Assembly: GCF_003001935.1 (NCBI RefSeq) | Contig: NZ_PVNG01000006.1 | Span: 124,001-188,000, forward strand | Direction of reading: 5' to 3' | DNA: 64,000 nucleotides | Source: Nonomuraea fuscirosea | GTDB lineage: Bacteria; Actinomycetota; Actinomycetes; Streptosporangiales; Streptosporangiaceae | Part shown: positions 34,515 through 42,522 of the stretch, one piece after another | How the letters are laid out: the number at the start of each line of letters is the position of its first letter | How positions within the stretch are numbered: position 1 is the stretch's first letter | Made by a program: the position numbers and the translations under genes | The notes under the pieces: model-generated | The model's database searches: none | Seen by the model: only the letters and a program-made list of their open reading frames with translations | What the model was told of the DNA's origin: nothing

Positions 34515-35251
34515 TCATCGAGCTGCGCTCGGCCCGCGAGCTCGGCTCGGCCTGCGATGACGACGACCTGGTGATGTGGGCGGCGCAGGGCCTGACGGGT
34601 GCGGGCCGGGCTTGGGCGCTGGGTGACGCGGTGGTGGCGGGCAGCCCGCTGATCTCGCGGCGGGACCGGCTGGCGGTGTGGGGCGGCGCCGATTGCGCGG
34701 CGGCGTTGCTGCGGCACGCGCTGGGTGAGCTGGGGCCCGCGTACCGGCCGCTGGGGGAGGCGGAGCTGATGAGCGAGGTGACGGCGAGGCTGGACGGGGT
34801 GCGTGAGCGGGGCCGGTTCTCGTGGATGAGCCTGCCCGCCGCCCCCGCCCCCATCCCTGCGTCGGTCTTAGGCGAGGCGGTGGGCTGGGTGGAGGCGGAG
34901 GCCGAGGTGGCGGCGTTGCTGGCGGCCGCCGCGCCGCACTCCTACGCCGTGCCGGGAGCGGCCGGGGTGAGCCGGTGGGCGGGCGTGCGCGTGGACGGGC
35001 GGCTCGCCGCCGTGGCGGCGGACGCCTGGTCGGCGCCGACGGTGGGCCTGCTGGCGGGTGTGGCCACCGATGCGGCGTTCCGGGGGAGGGGGCTGGCCGA
35101 GCGGGTGTGCCGGTGGGTGTCGCGGGAGCTGGTGGCGGCCTACGGGCGGGCCGCGCTGATGGTGGACGACGTCAACGCCGTCGCGATCGGCGTGTACGAG
35201 CGGATCGGCTACCGGCGGCGGCCGGTGATGGCCGCGCATGTCACCCCCTGA
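34511..35251 (+). CDS. GNAT-family N-acetyltransferase
   Basis: 246 aa. The acetyl-CoA binding core is at the C-terminus: GLLAGVATDAAFRGRGLAERVCRWVSRELVAAYGRAALMVDDVNAVAIGVYERIGYRRR (motifs A and B). The N-terminal ~110 residues are a family-specific region as in actinobacterial two-part GNATs. GTG 34511 overlaps the purB stop, so it is coupled to purB. Substrate unknown. Confidence 0.9.
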   Translation: MIIELRSARELGSACDDDDLVMWAAQGLTGAGRAWALGDAVVAGSPLISRRDRLAVWGGADCAAALLRHALGELGPAYRPLGEAELMSEVTARLDGVRERGRFSWMSLPAAPAPIPASVLGEAVGWVEAEAEVAALLAAAAPHSYAVPGAAGVSRWAGVRVDGRLAAVAADAWSAPTVGLLAGVATDAAFRGRGLAERVCRWVSRELVAAYGRAALMVDDVNAVAIGVYERIGYRRRPVMAAHVTP

Positions 35252-35334
35252 ACCGGCACCCGGTCGGCGGTCTCGGGCCCCGGCGGAAAAACCGGATGTG
35301 GTTCGCGAACCGCTGGTGCAAAGTTGGCGGAGTG

Positions 35335-36375
35335 ATGTCCGATTTTGTACCTGGTATCGAGTTGTCGCGCGCCTTCTACGGCGAAGTGGTGGCCCCCCTG
35401 CTGAGCGGGGTCGCGCACGGGGCGGCGCTGATCGGGCCCGGCTCGGAGGTGCTGGAGTTCGACACGGCGCGTTCGGCCGACCATGACTGGGGCCCCAGGG
35501 TGCTGTTGTTCGTGCCGGGGGAGCGGGTGGCCGAGGTGGAGGCGAAGGTGGTGGCCGGGCTGCCGGAGCGCTTCGCCGGGTTCCCCACCGTGTTCGGCTA
35601 TCACGGCGCGCTGCGGCCCGGCGTGACGGTGACGGAGCTGGGCGGGTGGCTGCGCGGGCGGCTGGGCTTCGATCCGCGCGAGGGGGTGACGCTGCTGGAC
35701 TGGCTGTCGGTGCCGTGGCAGCGCCTGGCGGAGGTGACGCGGGGCGAGGTGTTCTGCGACGGGCTGGGGGAGCCGGGGCTGGAGGCGGCCAGGGCGGCGT
35801 TGCGCTGGTATCCGCAGGACGTGTGGCGGTATGTGCTGGCCTGCCAGTGGCGCCGCGTCTGGCAGGAGGAGCCGTTCCCCGGCCGGTGCGGCGAGGTGGG
35901 TGACGAGCTGGGCTCGGCGGTGGTGGGGGCGCGGCTGGCGCGGGAGGTGATGCGCCTGGCGCTGCTGCTGCGCCGCCGCTATCCGCCGTACGCGAAATGG
36001 CTGGGCAGTGCGCTGGCGCGGATGCCCGGCTCGGCCGAGCTGGCCGAGTCGCTGGGGTCGGCGGTGGCGGCGCGGTCGTGGCGGGAGCGGGAGGAGGGGC
36101 TGTCGGCCGCGTACGCGCGGGTGGCGGGCTGGCAGAACCGGGCGGCGCTGGCCGAGCGGCAGGACGAGCGGGTGCGGCCGTTCTTCGACCGGCCGTTCCG
36201 GGTGATCGACGGGGAGCGGTTCGCGGGGGCGCTGATGGCGGCGGTGGGGGATGCGGCGGTCGCCGGGCTGCCGCCGCTGGGGTGTGTGGATCAGCTGACG
36301 GATTCGACGGATCTGCTGGTGGCGCCGGAGCGGGCGCGGGCGGTGACGGCGGCCGCGCTGGGTCTCACCGCTTAA
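35335..36375 (+). CDS. DUF4037 domain-containing protein
   Basis: 346 aa. The opening DFVPGIELSRAFYGEVVAPLL, the nucleotidyltransferase-like GSEVLEFDTARSADHDWGPRVLLFV and the later WYPQDVWRYVLACQWRRVWQEE match DUF4037, a family with a minimal nucleotidyltransferase fold and unknown role. ATG 35335 follows GGCGGAG. Probably co-transcribed with purB-GNAT (83-base gap). Ends next to motif copy 4. Confidence 0.88.
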   Translation: MSDFVPGIELSRAFYGEVVAPLLSGVAHGAALIGPGSEVLEFDTARSADHDWGPRVLLFVPGERVAEVEAKVVAGLPERFAGFPTVFGYHGALRPGVTVTELGGWLRGRLGFDPREGVTLLDWLSVPWQRLAEVTRGEVFCDGLGEPGLEAARAALRWYPQDVWRYVLACQWRRVWQEEPFPGRCGEVGDELGSAVVGARLAREVMRLALLLRRRYPPYAKWLGSALARMPGSAELAESLGSAVAARSWREREEGLSAAYARVAGWQNRAALAERQDERVRPFFDRPFRVIDGERFAGALMAAVGDAAVAGLPPLGCVDQLTDSTDLLVAPERARAVTAAALGLTA

Positions 36376-36377
36376 TG

Positions 36378-36393
36378 ATCTACGTTGTAAAGG
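36378..36393 (+). repeat. Dispersed motif, copy 4
   Basis: ATCTACGTTGTAAAGG, then GCA instead of CG. Starts 3 bases after the DUF4037 stop codon. Confidence 0.75.
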
Positions 36394-36438
36394 GCAAGGC
36401 TGTTCAGAGGGCACCCTCACCCTGACACTCGACAAACC

Positions 36439-37245
36439 TCATTCGACGAGGGAAGCCGCCAGATCCTCCACGCGGACGCGCCAGGCGTCGAGGAAGGCCG
36501 TGTCGCCGGTGTGGGTGACGACGAGGCGGGGGCCCTGCCCGGTGCCCTCGGTGAACTCCCAGCGCACGCCGCCCTCCGGGGTGTCGTACGCGAGCAGCTT
36601 GGCGGGCTCGGCGCGGGTGACGGGTCTCGCCTTGAGCCCGGGGACGGTGAACGCCTCGGGCGGCGGGCTGCCGGGCCTGGCGGCGGGGCCGCCGAGGAGC
36701 TGCCAGACGTCTTCGGCGGGGCGGGTGAGCTGGCGTTCGACGCGGACGCCGTCGCGGCCGGCGGTGCTGTCGATGGCGGCGGAGGGCAGGCCGAGGATGG
36801 CGATGTAGTCCTCGTGCAGGCGGGCGGAGGTGGCGGGGTCGGGGGTTTGCGGCAGGCGGGCGGGGCGGCCGTCGAGGTGGGCGAGCATGGCCTTGATGCA
36901 GGTGTGCCAGCCCGCGGCGAAGCTGGCGGCGCCGTGGCGGTCGGCGAAGGTGTGGGTGAAGGTGAGCAGGGTCGTCTCGCCGTCGGGCTGGAGGTGCCAG
37001 CGCAGTTCGTCGTCGCCCCAGGTGTGGGCGAAGGTGCGGGGCGGGTCGTTGACGGTGATGCGGCCGTCGGGGCCGAAGCCGTAGGTGATGCGGTCGCCGT
37101 CGATGGTGACGTCGGCGGGGAACCAGGCGGAGAGGTGTTCGGGGGTGGTGATGGCGCGCCAGACCTTTTCCGGTGGGTGGGGGAGGCGGCGCTGGAGCTG
37201 GAGGGTGGTGCGGCCGTCGGGGTGGAGGGTGAGGGTCTCGTTCAT
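36439..37245 (-). CDS. SRPBCC (AHSA1-like) protein, two-domain
   Basis: 268 aa. The first domain (residues about 1-150: LQLQRRLPHPPEKVWRAITTPEHLSAWFP, TFAHTWGDDELRWHLQPDGETTLLTFTHTF, AAGWHTCIKAMLAHLDG) is a clear Aha1/START-like fold; the C-terminal part (VRVERQLTRPAEDVWQLLGG..., LLAYDTPEGGVRWEFTEG) looks like a shorter second copy. Its ATG overlaps the ArsR stop by 4 bases; the pair is a common regulator-SRPBCC operon. Ligand unknown. Confidence 0.92.
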   Translation of the reverse strand: MNETLTLHPDGRTTLQLQRRLPHPPEKVWRAITTPEHLSAWFPADVTIDGDRITYGFGPDGRITVNDPPRTFAHTWGDDELRWHLQPDGETTLLTFTHTFADRHGAASFAAGWHTCIKAMLAHLDGRPARLPQTPDPATSARLHEDYIAILGLPSAAIDSTAGRDGVRVERQLTRPAEDVWQLLGGPAARPGSPPPEAFTVPGLKARPVTRAEPAKLLAYDTPEGGVRWEFTEGTGQGPRLVVTHTGDTAFLDAWRVRVEDLAASLVE

Positions 37246-37553
37246 GGGGTGTGGTCTTCCATGGTGTCGAGGTGGGTTTCGAGGCGGTCGAGGGTGGTGT
37301 TCCAGAGGCGTCGGTAGGGGGTGAGCCAGGCGTCGATCTCGGTGAGGGGCTGGGGGTTGAGTTCGTACCAGCGGCGTTGGGCGTCTTTGCGGACGGTGAC
37401 GAGGCCGGCTTGGCGCAGGGCGCGCAGGTGTTTGCTGGTGCCGGGCTGGGTGAGGCCGAGGTGGTGGGTGAGTTCGTTGACCTGGTGGGGGCGTTGGAGG
37501 AGGAGGTCGAGGATGTGGCGTCGTGCGGGTTCGGCTAGCACGTCGAAGGGCAT
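37242..37553 (-). CDS. ArsR-family transcriptional regulator
   Basis: 103-aa winged helix: PFDVLAEPARRHILDLLLQRPHQVNELTHHLGLTQPGTSKHLRALRQAGLVTVRKDAQRRWYELNPQPL. No metal-binding cysteines, so of the SRPBCC-linked type. ATG 37553 lies 7 bases after TATATT, a leaderless start. The upstream inverted repeat suggests autoregulation of the ArsR-SRPBCC operon. Confidence 0.94.
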   Translation of the reverse strand: MPFDVLAEPARRHILDLLLQRPHQVNELTHHLGLTQPGTSKHLRALRQAGLVTVRKDAQRRWYELNPQPLTEIDAWLTPYRRLWNTTLDRLETHLDTMEDHTP

Positions 37554-37560
37554 GACGGCG

Positions 37561-37589
37561 AATATACTCGACCGGTTATATGCCCGCAA
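37561..37589 (-). promoter_or_regulatory. ArsR promoter and operator
   Basis: On the minus strand TTGCGG, 17 bases, TATATT: a near-consensus promoter ending 7 bases before the ATG. ATATA (37562-37566) and TATAT (37577-37581) form an inverted repeat over the -10, the likely ArsR site. Confidence 0.65.
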
Positions 37590-37604
37590 GTGCATGTTAA
37601 GGGG

Positions 37605-38369
37605 TCAGGGCGCGGCGGCGCGGCGCGCGTTGGCGCGGAACGCCTCACGGAGATACGCGGCCAGGCCGGGATGGACGGCGTCCATGACCTCGGTGAAACG
37701 GCTGTCCTCGACGTACAGGTCGCCGATGCACGCGTGCAGGTCGTGGTCGCAGTCGTAGAACCACCGGTTCATGTGGCCGCGGTGCCGCTCGGCCAGGTCC
37801 ATGGCGTGCGGGCCGTCGGCGGGCAGCCCCGCCTTGCACGCGGCGGCGAAGTCGTCGTTGATGGCCTCGGTCTCGGCCTTCAGCCGCAGCCAGTCGGCCT
37901 TGGTGTAGGAGGCGACGCGCCGGCGGCTCTGCTCGTACTGGGGAGTGTGCCCCCACCGGCGTTCCACCTCGGCTTCGTGGTCCTCGGGCCGGAAGTGGCC
38001 GAAGATCTCGAAGCGTTCCTCCGGGGTGAGGGCGATGCCGGCCTGGCGGGCCTGGATGGTGCGTTCGACGGCGGCGATGACCTCGTGCAGGTGCTCGGCC
38101 TTGCGGGTGAGGAGTTCGTGCTGGCGGCGCAGGTGGGTGAGCTCGTCGGTGTGCGGCGCGTCGAGGATGACGGCGATCTCGTCGAGCGGGAAGCCGAGCT
38201 CGCGGTAGAGGAGGATCTGCTGCAGGCGGGTGAGGTCGTCGTCGGTGTAGCGGCGGTAGCCGGCGTGGGTGCGTTCGCTGGGGGTGAGCAGGCCGATCTC
38301 GTCGTAGTGGTGGAGGGTACGCACGGTGATGCGCGCGATCCGGGCGACCTGTCCGACGGAGTGGCTCAT
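37605..38369 (-). CDS. MerR-family regulator with TipAS-type antibiotic-sensing domain
   Basis: 254 aa. MerR HTH (SVGQVARIARITVRTLHHYDEIGLLTPSERTHAGYRRYTDDDLTRLQQILLYRELGFPLDEI), long dimer coil, then a TipAS domain (PEERFEIFGHFRPEDHEAEVERRWG, NRWFYDCDHDLHACIGDLYVEDSRFTEVMDAVHPGLAAYLREAF). TipAS domains bind thiopeptides and other peptides. The target gene is not evident; it may control itself or a distant operon. Confidence 0.94.
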   Translation of the reverse strand: MSHSVGQVARIARITVRTLHHYDEIGLLTPSERTHAGYRRYTDDDLTRLQQILLYRELGFPLDEIAVILDAPHTDELTHLRRQHELLTRKAEHLHEVIAAVERTIQARQAGIALTPEERFEIFGHFRPEDHEAEVERRWGHTPQYEQSRRRVASYTKADWLRLKAETEAINDDFAAACKAGLPADGPHAMDLAERHRGHMNRWFYDCDHDLHACIGDLYVEDSRFTEVMDAVHPGLAAYLREAFRANARRAAAP

Positions 38370-38410
38370 GGGGTCCAGCTTGCCGGGTGACGTGGCGTGC
38401 GGGTCAAGCC

Positions 38411-38432
38411 GGGCCCGATCGCGATCGGGCCC
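38411..38432. promoter_or_regulatory. Perfect 22-bp palindrome upstream of TipA-like gene
   Basis: GGGCCCGATCG and CGATCGGGCCC, no spacer. It lies 42 bases before the MerR ATG and could be its operator or a cruciform/terminator element. Confidence 0.5.
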
Positions 38433-38465
38433 CGCCGGGGGTGTGCCGTGCGAATCTCATGGCCA

Positions 38466-38493
38466 GGTCAAAACTTGCTGTGGCTTCTTGACC
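38466..38493. promoter_or_regulatory. GGTCAA-N16-TTGACC inverted repeat
   Basis: Perfect 6-bp arms 16 bases apart, 97 bases upstream of the MerR ATG. Weak evidence on its own. Confidence 0.25.
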
Positions 38494-39271
38494 AGGGCAC
38501 ACTCACGCCGTCGCGGGGACATAGCCTGGTGGCGACGACGGGGTCGCGGCGCACTCGGCGACCCGCTGCCCGCGTCGGTTGAAGGCGACCATGACAGCGG
38601 TGACGATCAGGACCTCCCGGAGGCGCCGTGCGGGCGACCGGCCGGCCGAGGCGACACGCTTCGCCGGGCGCCGGCACGAGGTGGCCGGCGCCGGGCTCCG
38701 GTTCGCCGTGCCCTGTGCCTCTTCGTCCTGGGTCGTTGACCGTTCCCGCCTGCCGTCGTCCGGGATCCGGGGCCGTGCCGCCCTGGCCGCGGGCGGGGCG
38801 GGCGCTGATCGACTGGAGTTAGCACCTGTGCTCGCGAGAAGAACAGCTGCCGCGGGGGGGCGCGCCGGTGCACGCCGCAGGGCCCGGGGCCCGGCCGGGC
38901 GGCGGCCCGGTGAGAACGTACGTACCGGCGAGAGACCGCCGTCACGGCCACGCCCGCTGACGGACGACAGGGAAGGCGGCCGCCTGCGAGCCCGGACGGC
39001 CGCCCGGCTGCGACGGGCCGGCCGCGGGATGCGACCGGCCACGGGCTTATTACGGCGACCCGCCGGACCGGGCTCGGGCGGAGCCGTCAGGGCCGGAGCG
39101 GGCGCGGTGGTCCCGGAGCCCGCGGGCCGGGCGAACGAGCCCGCACGCCGCCCTGACCTCCTGACCGCGAATGGCGCGCGGCCGCGCGGACGTCCCGAAC
39201 CCGGCCACGGATCCACCGTGTCCCCGGGCCACCAGTTATTACCCGGCCGCAGCCCCGGACCATCCCACCCG
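38494..39271. other. Gene-free stretch
   Basis: About 780 bases with open frames on both strands, all Arg/Ala/Gly/Pro-rich and without ribosome sites or recognisable domains. AGCAC-CT-GTGCT near 38821 is a weak inverted repeat. It may hold regulatory DNA or decayed coding sequence. Confidence 0.55.
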
Positions 39272-40486
39272 TCATGACGGCACCGGCTCGCGAGAGCCGT
39301 CGTCCCGGATCCGCCAGACCGCCGGCACCAGCAAGGTGACGGCGGTGACGAGCACGGCGGTCGCCGCGCACGCCAGCAGAACGGGACGCGTACCGAAGAA
39401 CGAGGCCGCCGGCCCGGCCAGGCCCATGCCGACGGGAGCCGCCACGAGTCCGCCGAGCATGGTGACCGAGGCTGCCCGCGCCACCGCGCCGGCCGGCAGA
39501 TGCCGCTGCAGGGCCGTGGTCTGGATGACGTTGTGCGCCGTCACCTGCCCGCCCGCGGCCACGCCCGCGGCGACCAGCTGCCAGACGGGCGCGGGCAGAG
39601 CGAGCAGCGCCGGAAGCGGTGCGATCAGCAGGAACGCCAGCAGGGCGGCCACCATGGGGCGGGCGGGCCGCCAGTGCGCGCTGACGACACCTCCGGCCAG
39701 CCCGCCGATGGCGTAGGCGATGCCGATCGCCGACCACGCCGGCGCCCCGCCGAGTGACCGGTCGGCGACGTACGGGCCGAGCACGAGGATGGGGGAGATC
39801 ACCAGCGCGTTGGCGACGGCGAGATGGACGATCCACACCCACAGCCACGTGCGCCGCCCCACCTCGGCGAGTCCTTCGCCGATCCCGGCCAGCAGCCCGC
39901 GGCCCTGACCGCGGTCGCCGCCGGGGAGCAGGCGCGGGAGCCGCGACAGGAAGACGGCGCTCACCGCGAACGTCAGCGCGTCGATCGCGATCGCCCACCC
40001 CGGCCCGACCAGCGCCACGAGCGCTCCGGCGACGCCCAGCGCGACGATCGACACGGTGCTGCGGGAGATCGAGATCAGGCTGTTGGCCGCCTGCAGGTTC
40101 TCCTTGCCGGCCAGGGAGGAGACGAGCCCGACGGCGGCCGGGTTGAAGAACGCCGATCCGGCGCCGGCGATCAGTTGCAGGGCCACCAGCATCCACAGGT
40201 GCGCGCTGCCGGTCAGCAGGAGCACGGCTGTGACGCCGTGGGCGGCCAGGCGGGTGAGGTCGGCGATCAGCATGATGGAGCGGCGCGAGAAACGGTCGCC
40301 CGCGGCTCCGCCGAGCAGGGTCAGCGCGATGATCGGCAGCCGGGTGCTGAGGATCACGATGCCGAGGTCGACGGCGGAGCCGGTGAGGTGCAGCACGGCG
40401 AAGGCGATGGCGAGGGGGGTGAGGGCGTCGCCGAAGAAGGAGGCGGTCTGGCCGAGGTAGTAGCGGCGGAAGCCGGGCTCGGCCAA
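39272..40486 (-). CDS. MFS transporter (enterobactin exporter/MFS_3-like)
   Basis: 404-aa, 12-helix major facilitator. TM1 FRRYYLGQTASFFGDALTPLAIAFAVL, loop-2 LLGGAAGDRFSRRSIMLIADL and VSSLAGKENLQAANSLISISRS are typical of the MFS_3/TetV-like branch that exports drugs or siderophores. TTG at 40486 is the only in-frame start near TM1. No regulator is adjacent. Confidence 0.92.
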   Translation of the reverse strand: MAEPGFRRYYLGQTASFFGDALTPLAIAFAVLHLTGSAVDLGIVILSTRLPIIALTLLGGAAGDRFSRRSIMLIADLTRLAAHGVTAVLLLTGSAHLWMLVALQLIAGAGSAFFNPAAVGLVSSLAGKENLQAANSLISISRSTVSIVALGVAGALVALVGPGWAIAIDALTFAVSAVFLSRLPRLLPGGDRGQGRGLLAGIGEGLAEVGRRTWLWVWIVHLAVANALVISPILVLGPYVADRSLGGAPAWSAIGIAYAIGGLAGGVVSAHWRPARPMVAALLAFLLIAPLPALLALPAPVWQLVAAGVAAGGQVTAHNVIQTTALQRHLPAGAVARAASVTMLGGLVAAPVGMGLAGPAASFFGTRPVLLACAATAVLVTAVTLLVPAVWRIRDDGSREPVPS

Positions 40487-40572
40487 GGGGGAGAGGGTGG
40501 CGGAGAGCCGGGCTCTCGCTCCCCGGCGCGCGCGGTTTTCGGCGCCCGCCGCTGCGTCGGCGACCGGACCGC

Positions 40573-40620
40573 CGCCCGTGTGACCGCCCGTGTGACCGCC
40601 CGTGTGACCGCCCGTGTGAC
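40573..40620. repeat. 12-bp tandem repeat, four exact copies
   Basis: CGCCCGTGTGAC repeated at 40573, 40585, 40597 and 40609, with a partial fifth at 40621. It lies between the MFS start and the end of the glyoxalase gene. Confidence 0.95.
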
Positions 40621-40650
40621 CGCCCGTGTCGCCGTCGGGACGAGCGCGGT

Positions 40651-41061
40651 TCAGGGCTGTTCCTGGATGCGGACCAGGTTGCCGGCCGGGTCTCGGAAGG
40701 CGCAGTCACGAACCCCGAACGGCTGCTCGACCGGCTCCTGCACGACCTCCGCGCCGCCCGCCCGCGCCCGTTCGAACAGGCCGTCGAGGTCGTCGGTGGC
40801 CAGCAGGATGCCGGCGTAGGTGCCCTTGGCCATCATCTGGGCGATGGTGGCGCGCTCGGCGGCGGTGATGCCGGGGTCGGCGCCGGGCGGCTGCAGGACG
40901 AGGGACGCGCCGGGCCGGCCGGCGGGCCCGACCGTGATCCAGCGCAGGCCGTTGTAGCCGACGTCGTCGCGTACTTCGAAGCCGAGCAGGTCGCGGTAGA
41001 AGGCCAGGGAGGCGTCCGGGTCGTCGTGCGGCAGGAAGCTGGCGTGAATGGCGATGTCCAT
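40651..41061 (-). CDS. Glyoxalase/bleomycin-resistance (VOC) protein
   Basis: 136 aa with two beta-alpha-beta-beta-beta modules: ASFLPHDDPDASLAFYRDLLGFEVRDDVGYNGLRWITVG and YAGILLATDDLDGLFERARAGGAEVVQEPVEQPFGVRDCAFRDPAGNLVRIQE. His 8 and the Glu near the end could bind a metal. ATG 41061 is 7 bases after TAGCGT (complement of 41069-41074): leaderless. Confidence 0.92.
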   Translation of the reverse strand: MDIAIHASFLPHDDPDASLAFYRDLLGFEVRDDVGYNGLRWITVGPAGRPGASLVLQPPGADPGITAAERATIAQMMAKGTYAGILLATDDLDGLFERARAGGAEVVQEPVEQPFGVRDCAFRDPAGNLVRIQEQP

Positions 41062-41165
41062 GACCATCACGCTAGACGCGGCCCGGTGCCGGGCGCTTCT
41101 CGGTTCCTGCCCGGTTCCCCGGCCAGGGCACGCTGGGCCGGTTGCGCGTGCGGCACAATGATCGG

Positions 41166-41567
41166 GTGACGAGCGACAGTCTTCCCGCGGAGCCCATGCC
41201 CGGTCTCGTGCGGGCCGCGCGGGTGGTGCTGATCGTGCAGGTGGCCGCCAGCGTTCTGGGGCTGGTCGTGATGGGCGGGGTGCTGGCGGCCGCGGCGAGC
41301 GCCCCCTCGCTGTTCCTGCTGCTGTTCCTGCTTCCCGCCGTGGTCCTGGTGGTGATGGTGTGGCTGGTCCTGCGGTGGTCGTCGCGGCGCTCGTTCGTCC
41401 GGTGGGCCGCGGTGGCGGTGGAGGCGGTCCTGGGCGGCGGCAACCTGGTGTCGATGCTGGTGGCGGGCCGCTTCGTGTGGGCGTCGCTGCCGTTGAGCGT
41501 GCTCCTGCCGCTGGGGGTGGCCGGCGCGCTGCTCACCGCGCCCGCGGCGCGCTGGTTCAACCGCTGA
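41166..41567 (+). CDS. Small multi-pass membrane protein
   Basis: 133 aa with four hydrophobic segments (VVLIVQVAASVLGLVVMGGVL; LFLLLFLLPAVVLVVMVWLVL; AAVAVEAVLGGGNLVSMLV; LSVLLPLGVAGALLTAP). GTG 41166 follows CACAAT by 6 bases: leaderless. Resembles uncharacterised actinobacterial membrane proteins; no function assignable. Confidence 0.8.
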   Translation: MTSDSLPAEPMPGLVRAARVVLIVQVAASVLGLVVMGGVLAAAASAPSLFLLLFLLPAVVLVVMVWLVLRWSSRRSFVRWAAVAVEAVLGGGNLVSMLVAGRFVWASLPLSVLLPLGVAGALLTAPAARWFNR

Positions 41568-41647
41568 CGTGGCCGGCGTCACCGGTGGCCCGGGACTGCT
41601 GAACGACGCGGATCCGGTATTTCTATCCCGGGTATAGCATGGGTGCC

Positions 41648-41902
41648 ATGGTGCGACCCCCGCTGACCCCCGAAGAACGCCTCCGTGGCGAGCAGCTCGG
41701 CCTGGTGTTGCGACGGGCCAGGGCGGAGCGGAGCATCGTCGAGGTCGCCGCGGCCGCCGGCATGTCCGCCGAGACGCTCCGCAAGATCGAGACCGGCCGG
41801 ATCGCCACGCCCGCGTTCTTCACCATCGCGGCTCTGGCCGACGTGCTCGGCATCTCCCTCGATCACCTCGTCACCCGCTCCACCCCGGCCGCCGCCCCCT
41901 GA
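41648..41902 (+). CDS. XRE-family HTH regulator
   Basis: 84 aa, essentially one Cro/C1 HTH: LRGEQLGLVLRRARAERSIVEVAAAAGMSAETLRKIETGRIATPAFFTIAALADVLGISLDHLV. TATAGC (41633-41638) lies 9 bases before the ATG; ATG 41639 abuts the -10 and is less likely. CTAT-CCCGGG-(T)ATAG over the -10 may be the autoregulatory site. Confidence 0.9.
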   Translation: MVRPPLTPEERLRGEQLGLVLRRARAERSIVEVAAAAGMSAETLRKIETGRIATPAFFTIAALADVLGISLDHLVTRSTPAAAP

Positions 41903-41911
41903 CGCGCCGGC

Positions 41912-41961
41912 GCCGCGCGTCCCCCTCCAGGAACGCGCGGCACACCCCATCAGGGTGGGGT
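41912..41961. terminator. Tandem terminator hairpins
   Basis: GCCGCGCGT/ACGCGCGGC (41912-41920, 41933-41941) followed by ACCCCA/TGGGGT (41944-41949, 41956-41961), between the convergent XRE and secreted-protein genes. Confidence 0.65.
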
Positions 41962-41992
41962 CACGCTCTCGCGGTCACCCGGCGGAGGGGCG

Positions 41993-42400
41993 TCACAGCC
42001 ACGGCCCGCACACCGTGCCGTCCGGGCGGCAGGCGCGGAAGAACGTGCGCCGCCCCCGCAGATGATCGCTGATCGTGCCCGTACCGCCGCGCACGAAGTA
42101 GGTGCGCACGCGCGTCCCGTCGTTGCGGATCTGCACCTGGCGGGGGCCGCCGCGTCCCTTGATCTTGTAGAACACCTGGAATCTGCCGCCGCCGATCCGC
42201 TTGAACGCCTTGCACACGGCCACGGCCGGATCGCTCAGGTACAGGTGCACATGCTGGACCTGATACCCCGGAAACGTGCTGCTCCGGCATCCCGGCACCG
42301 GATGGGCCGACGCGCTCGCGGCAGGCGTGCCGACGACGCCCGCGGCGGCCAGGGATGCGACAGCGACGGCGAGGCCACGACGTATGGCCTTCGCGGTCAT
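41993..42400 (-). CDS. Secreted small basic protein of unknown function
   Basis: 135 aa. Sec signal peptide KAIRRGLAVAVASLAAAGVVGTPAASASA with a likely cut after ASA (about residue 32). The mature part is basic, with four cysteines (PGCRSS, AVCKAF, RACRPD, TVCGPWL) that could form two disulfides. ATG 42400 has the strong site GAGAGGAG. No family recognised. Confidence 0.8.
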   Translation of the reverse strand: MTAKAIRRGLAVAVASLAAAGVVGTPAASASAHPVPGCRSSTFPGYQVQHVHLYLSDPAVAVCKAFKRIGGGRFQVFYKIKGRGGPRQVQIRNDGTRVRTYFVRGGTGTISDHLRGRRTFFRACRPDGTVCGPWL

Positions 42401-42522
42401 GAGGTTCTCCTCTCGTGGGATCCCCGGATCCTGACCACGCCGACGCTAGAGCCGCTAGACCCGCCAGTCTGCGCAGAAATCCACACACCCGGCCCTCAAC
42501 CCCGGCGCCGCCGCCGGGGGAT

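Noticed and set aside
38816..38835. CIRCE-like TTAGCAC element
   Set aside because: Only half the CIRCE consensus and wrong spacing; no heat-shock gene nearby.
38503..39277. Overlapping long frames on both strands in the gene-free stretch
   Set aside because: No ribosome site, no domain, biased composition on both strands.
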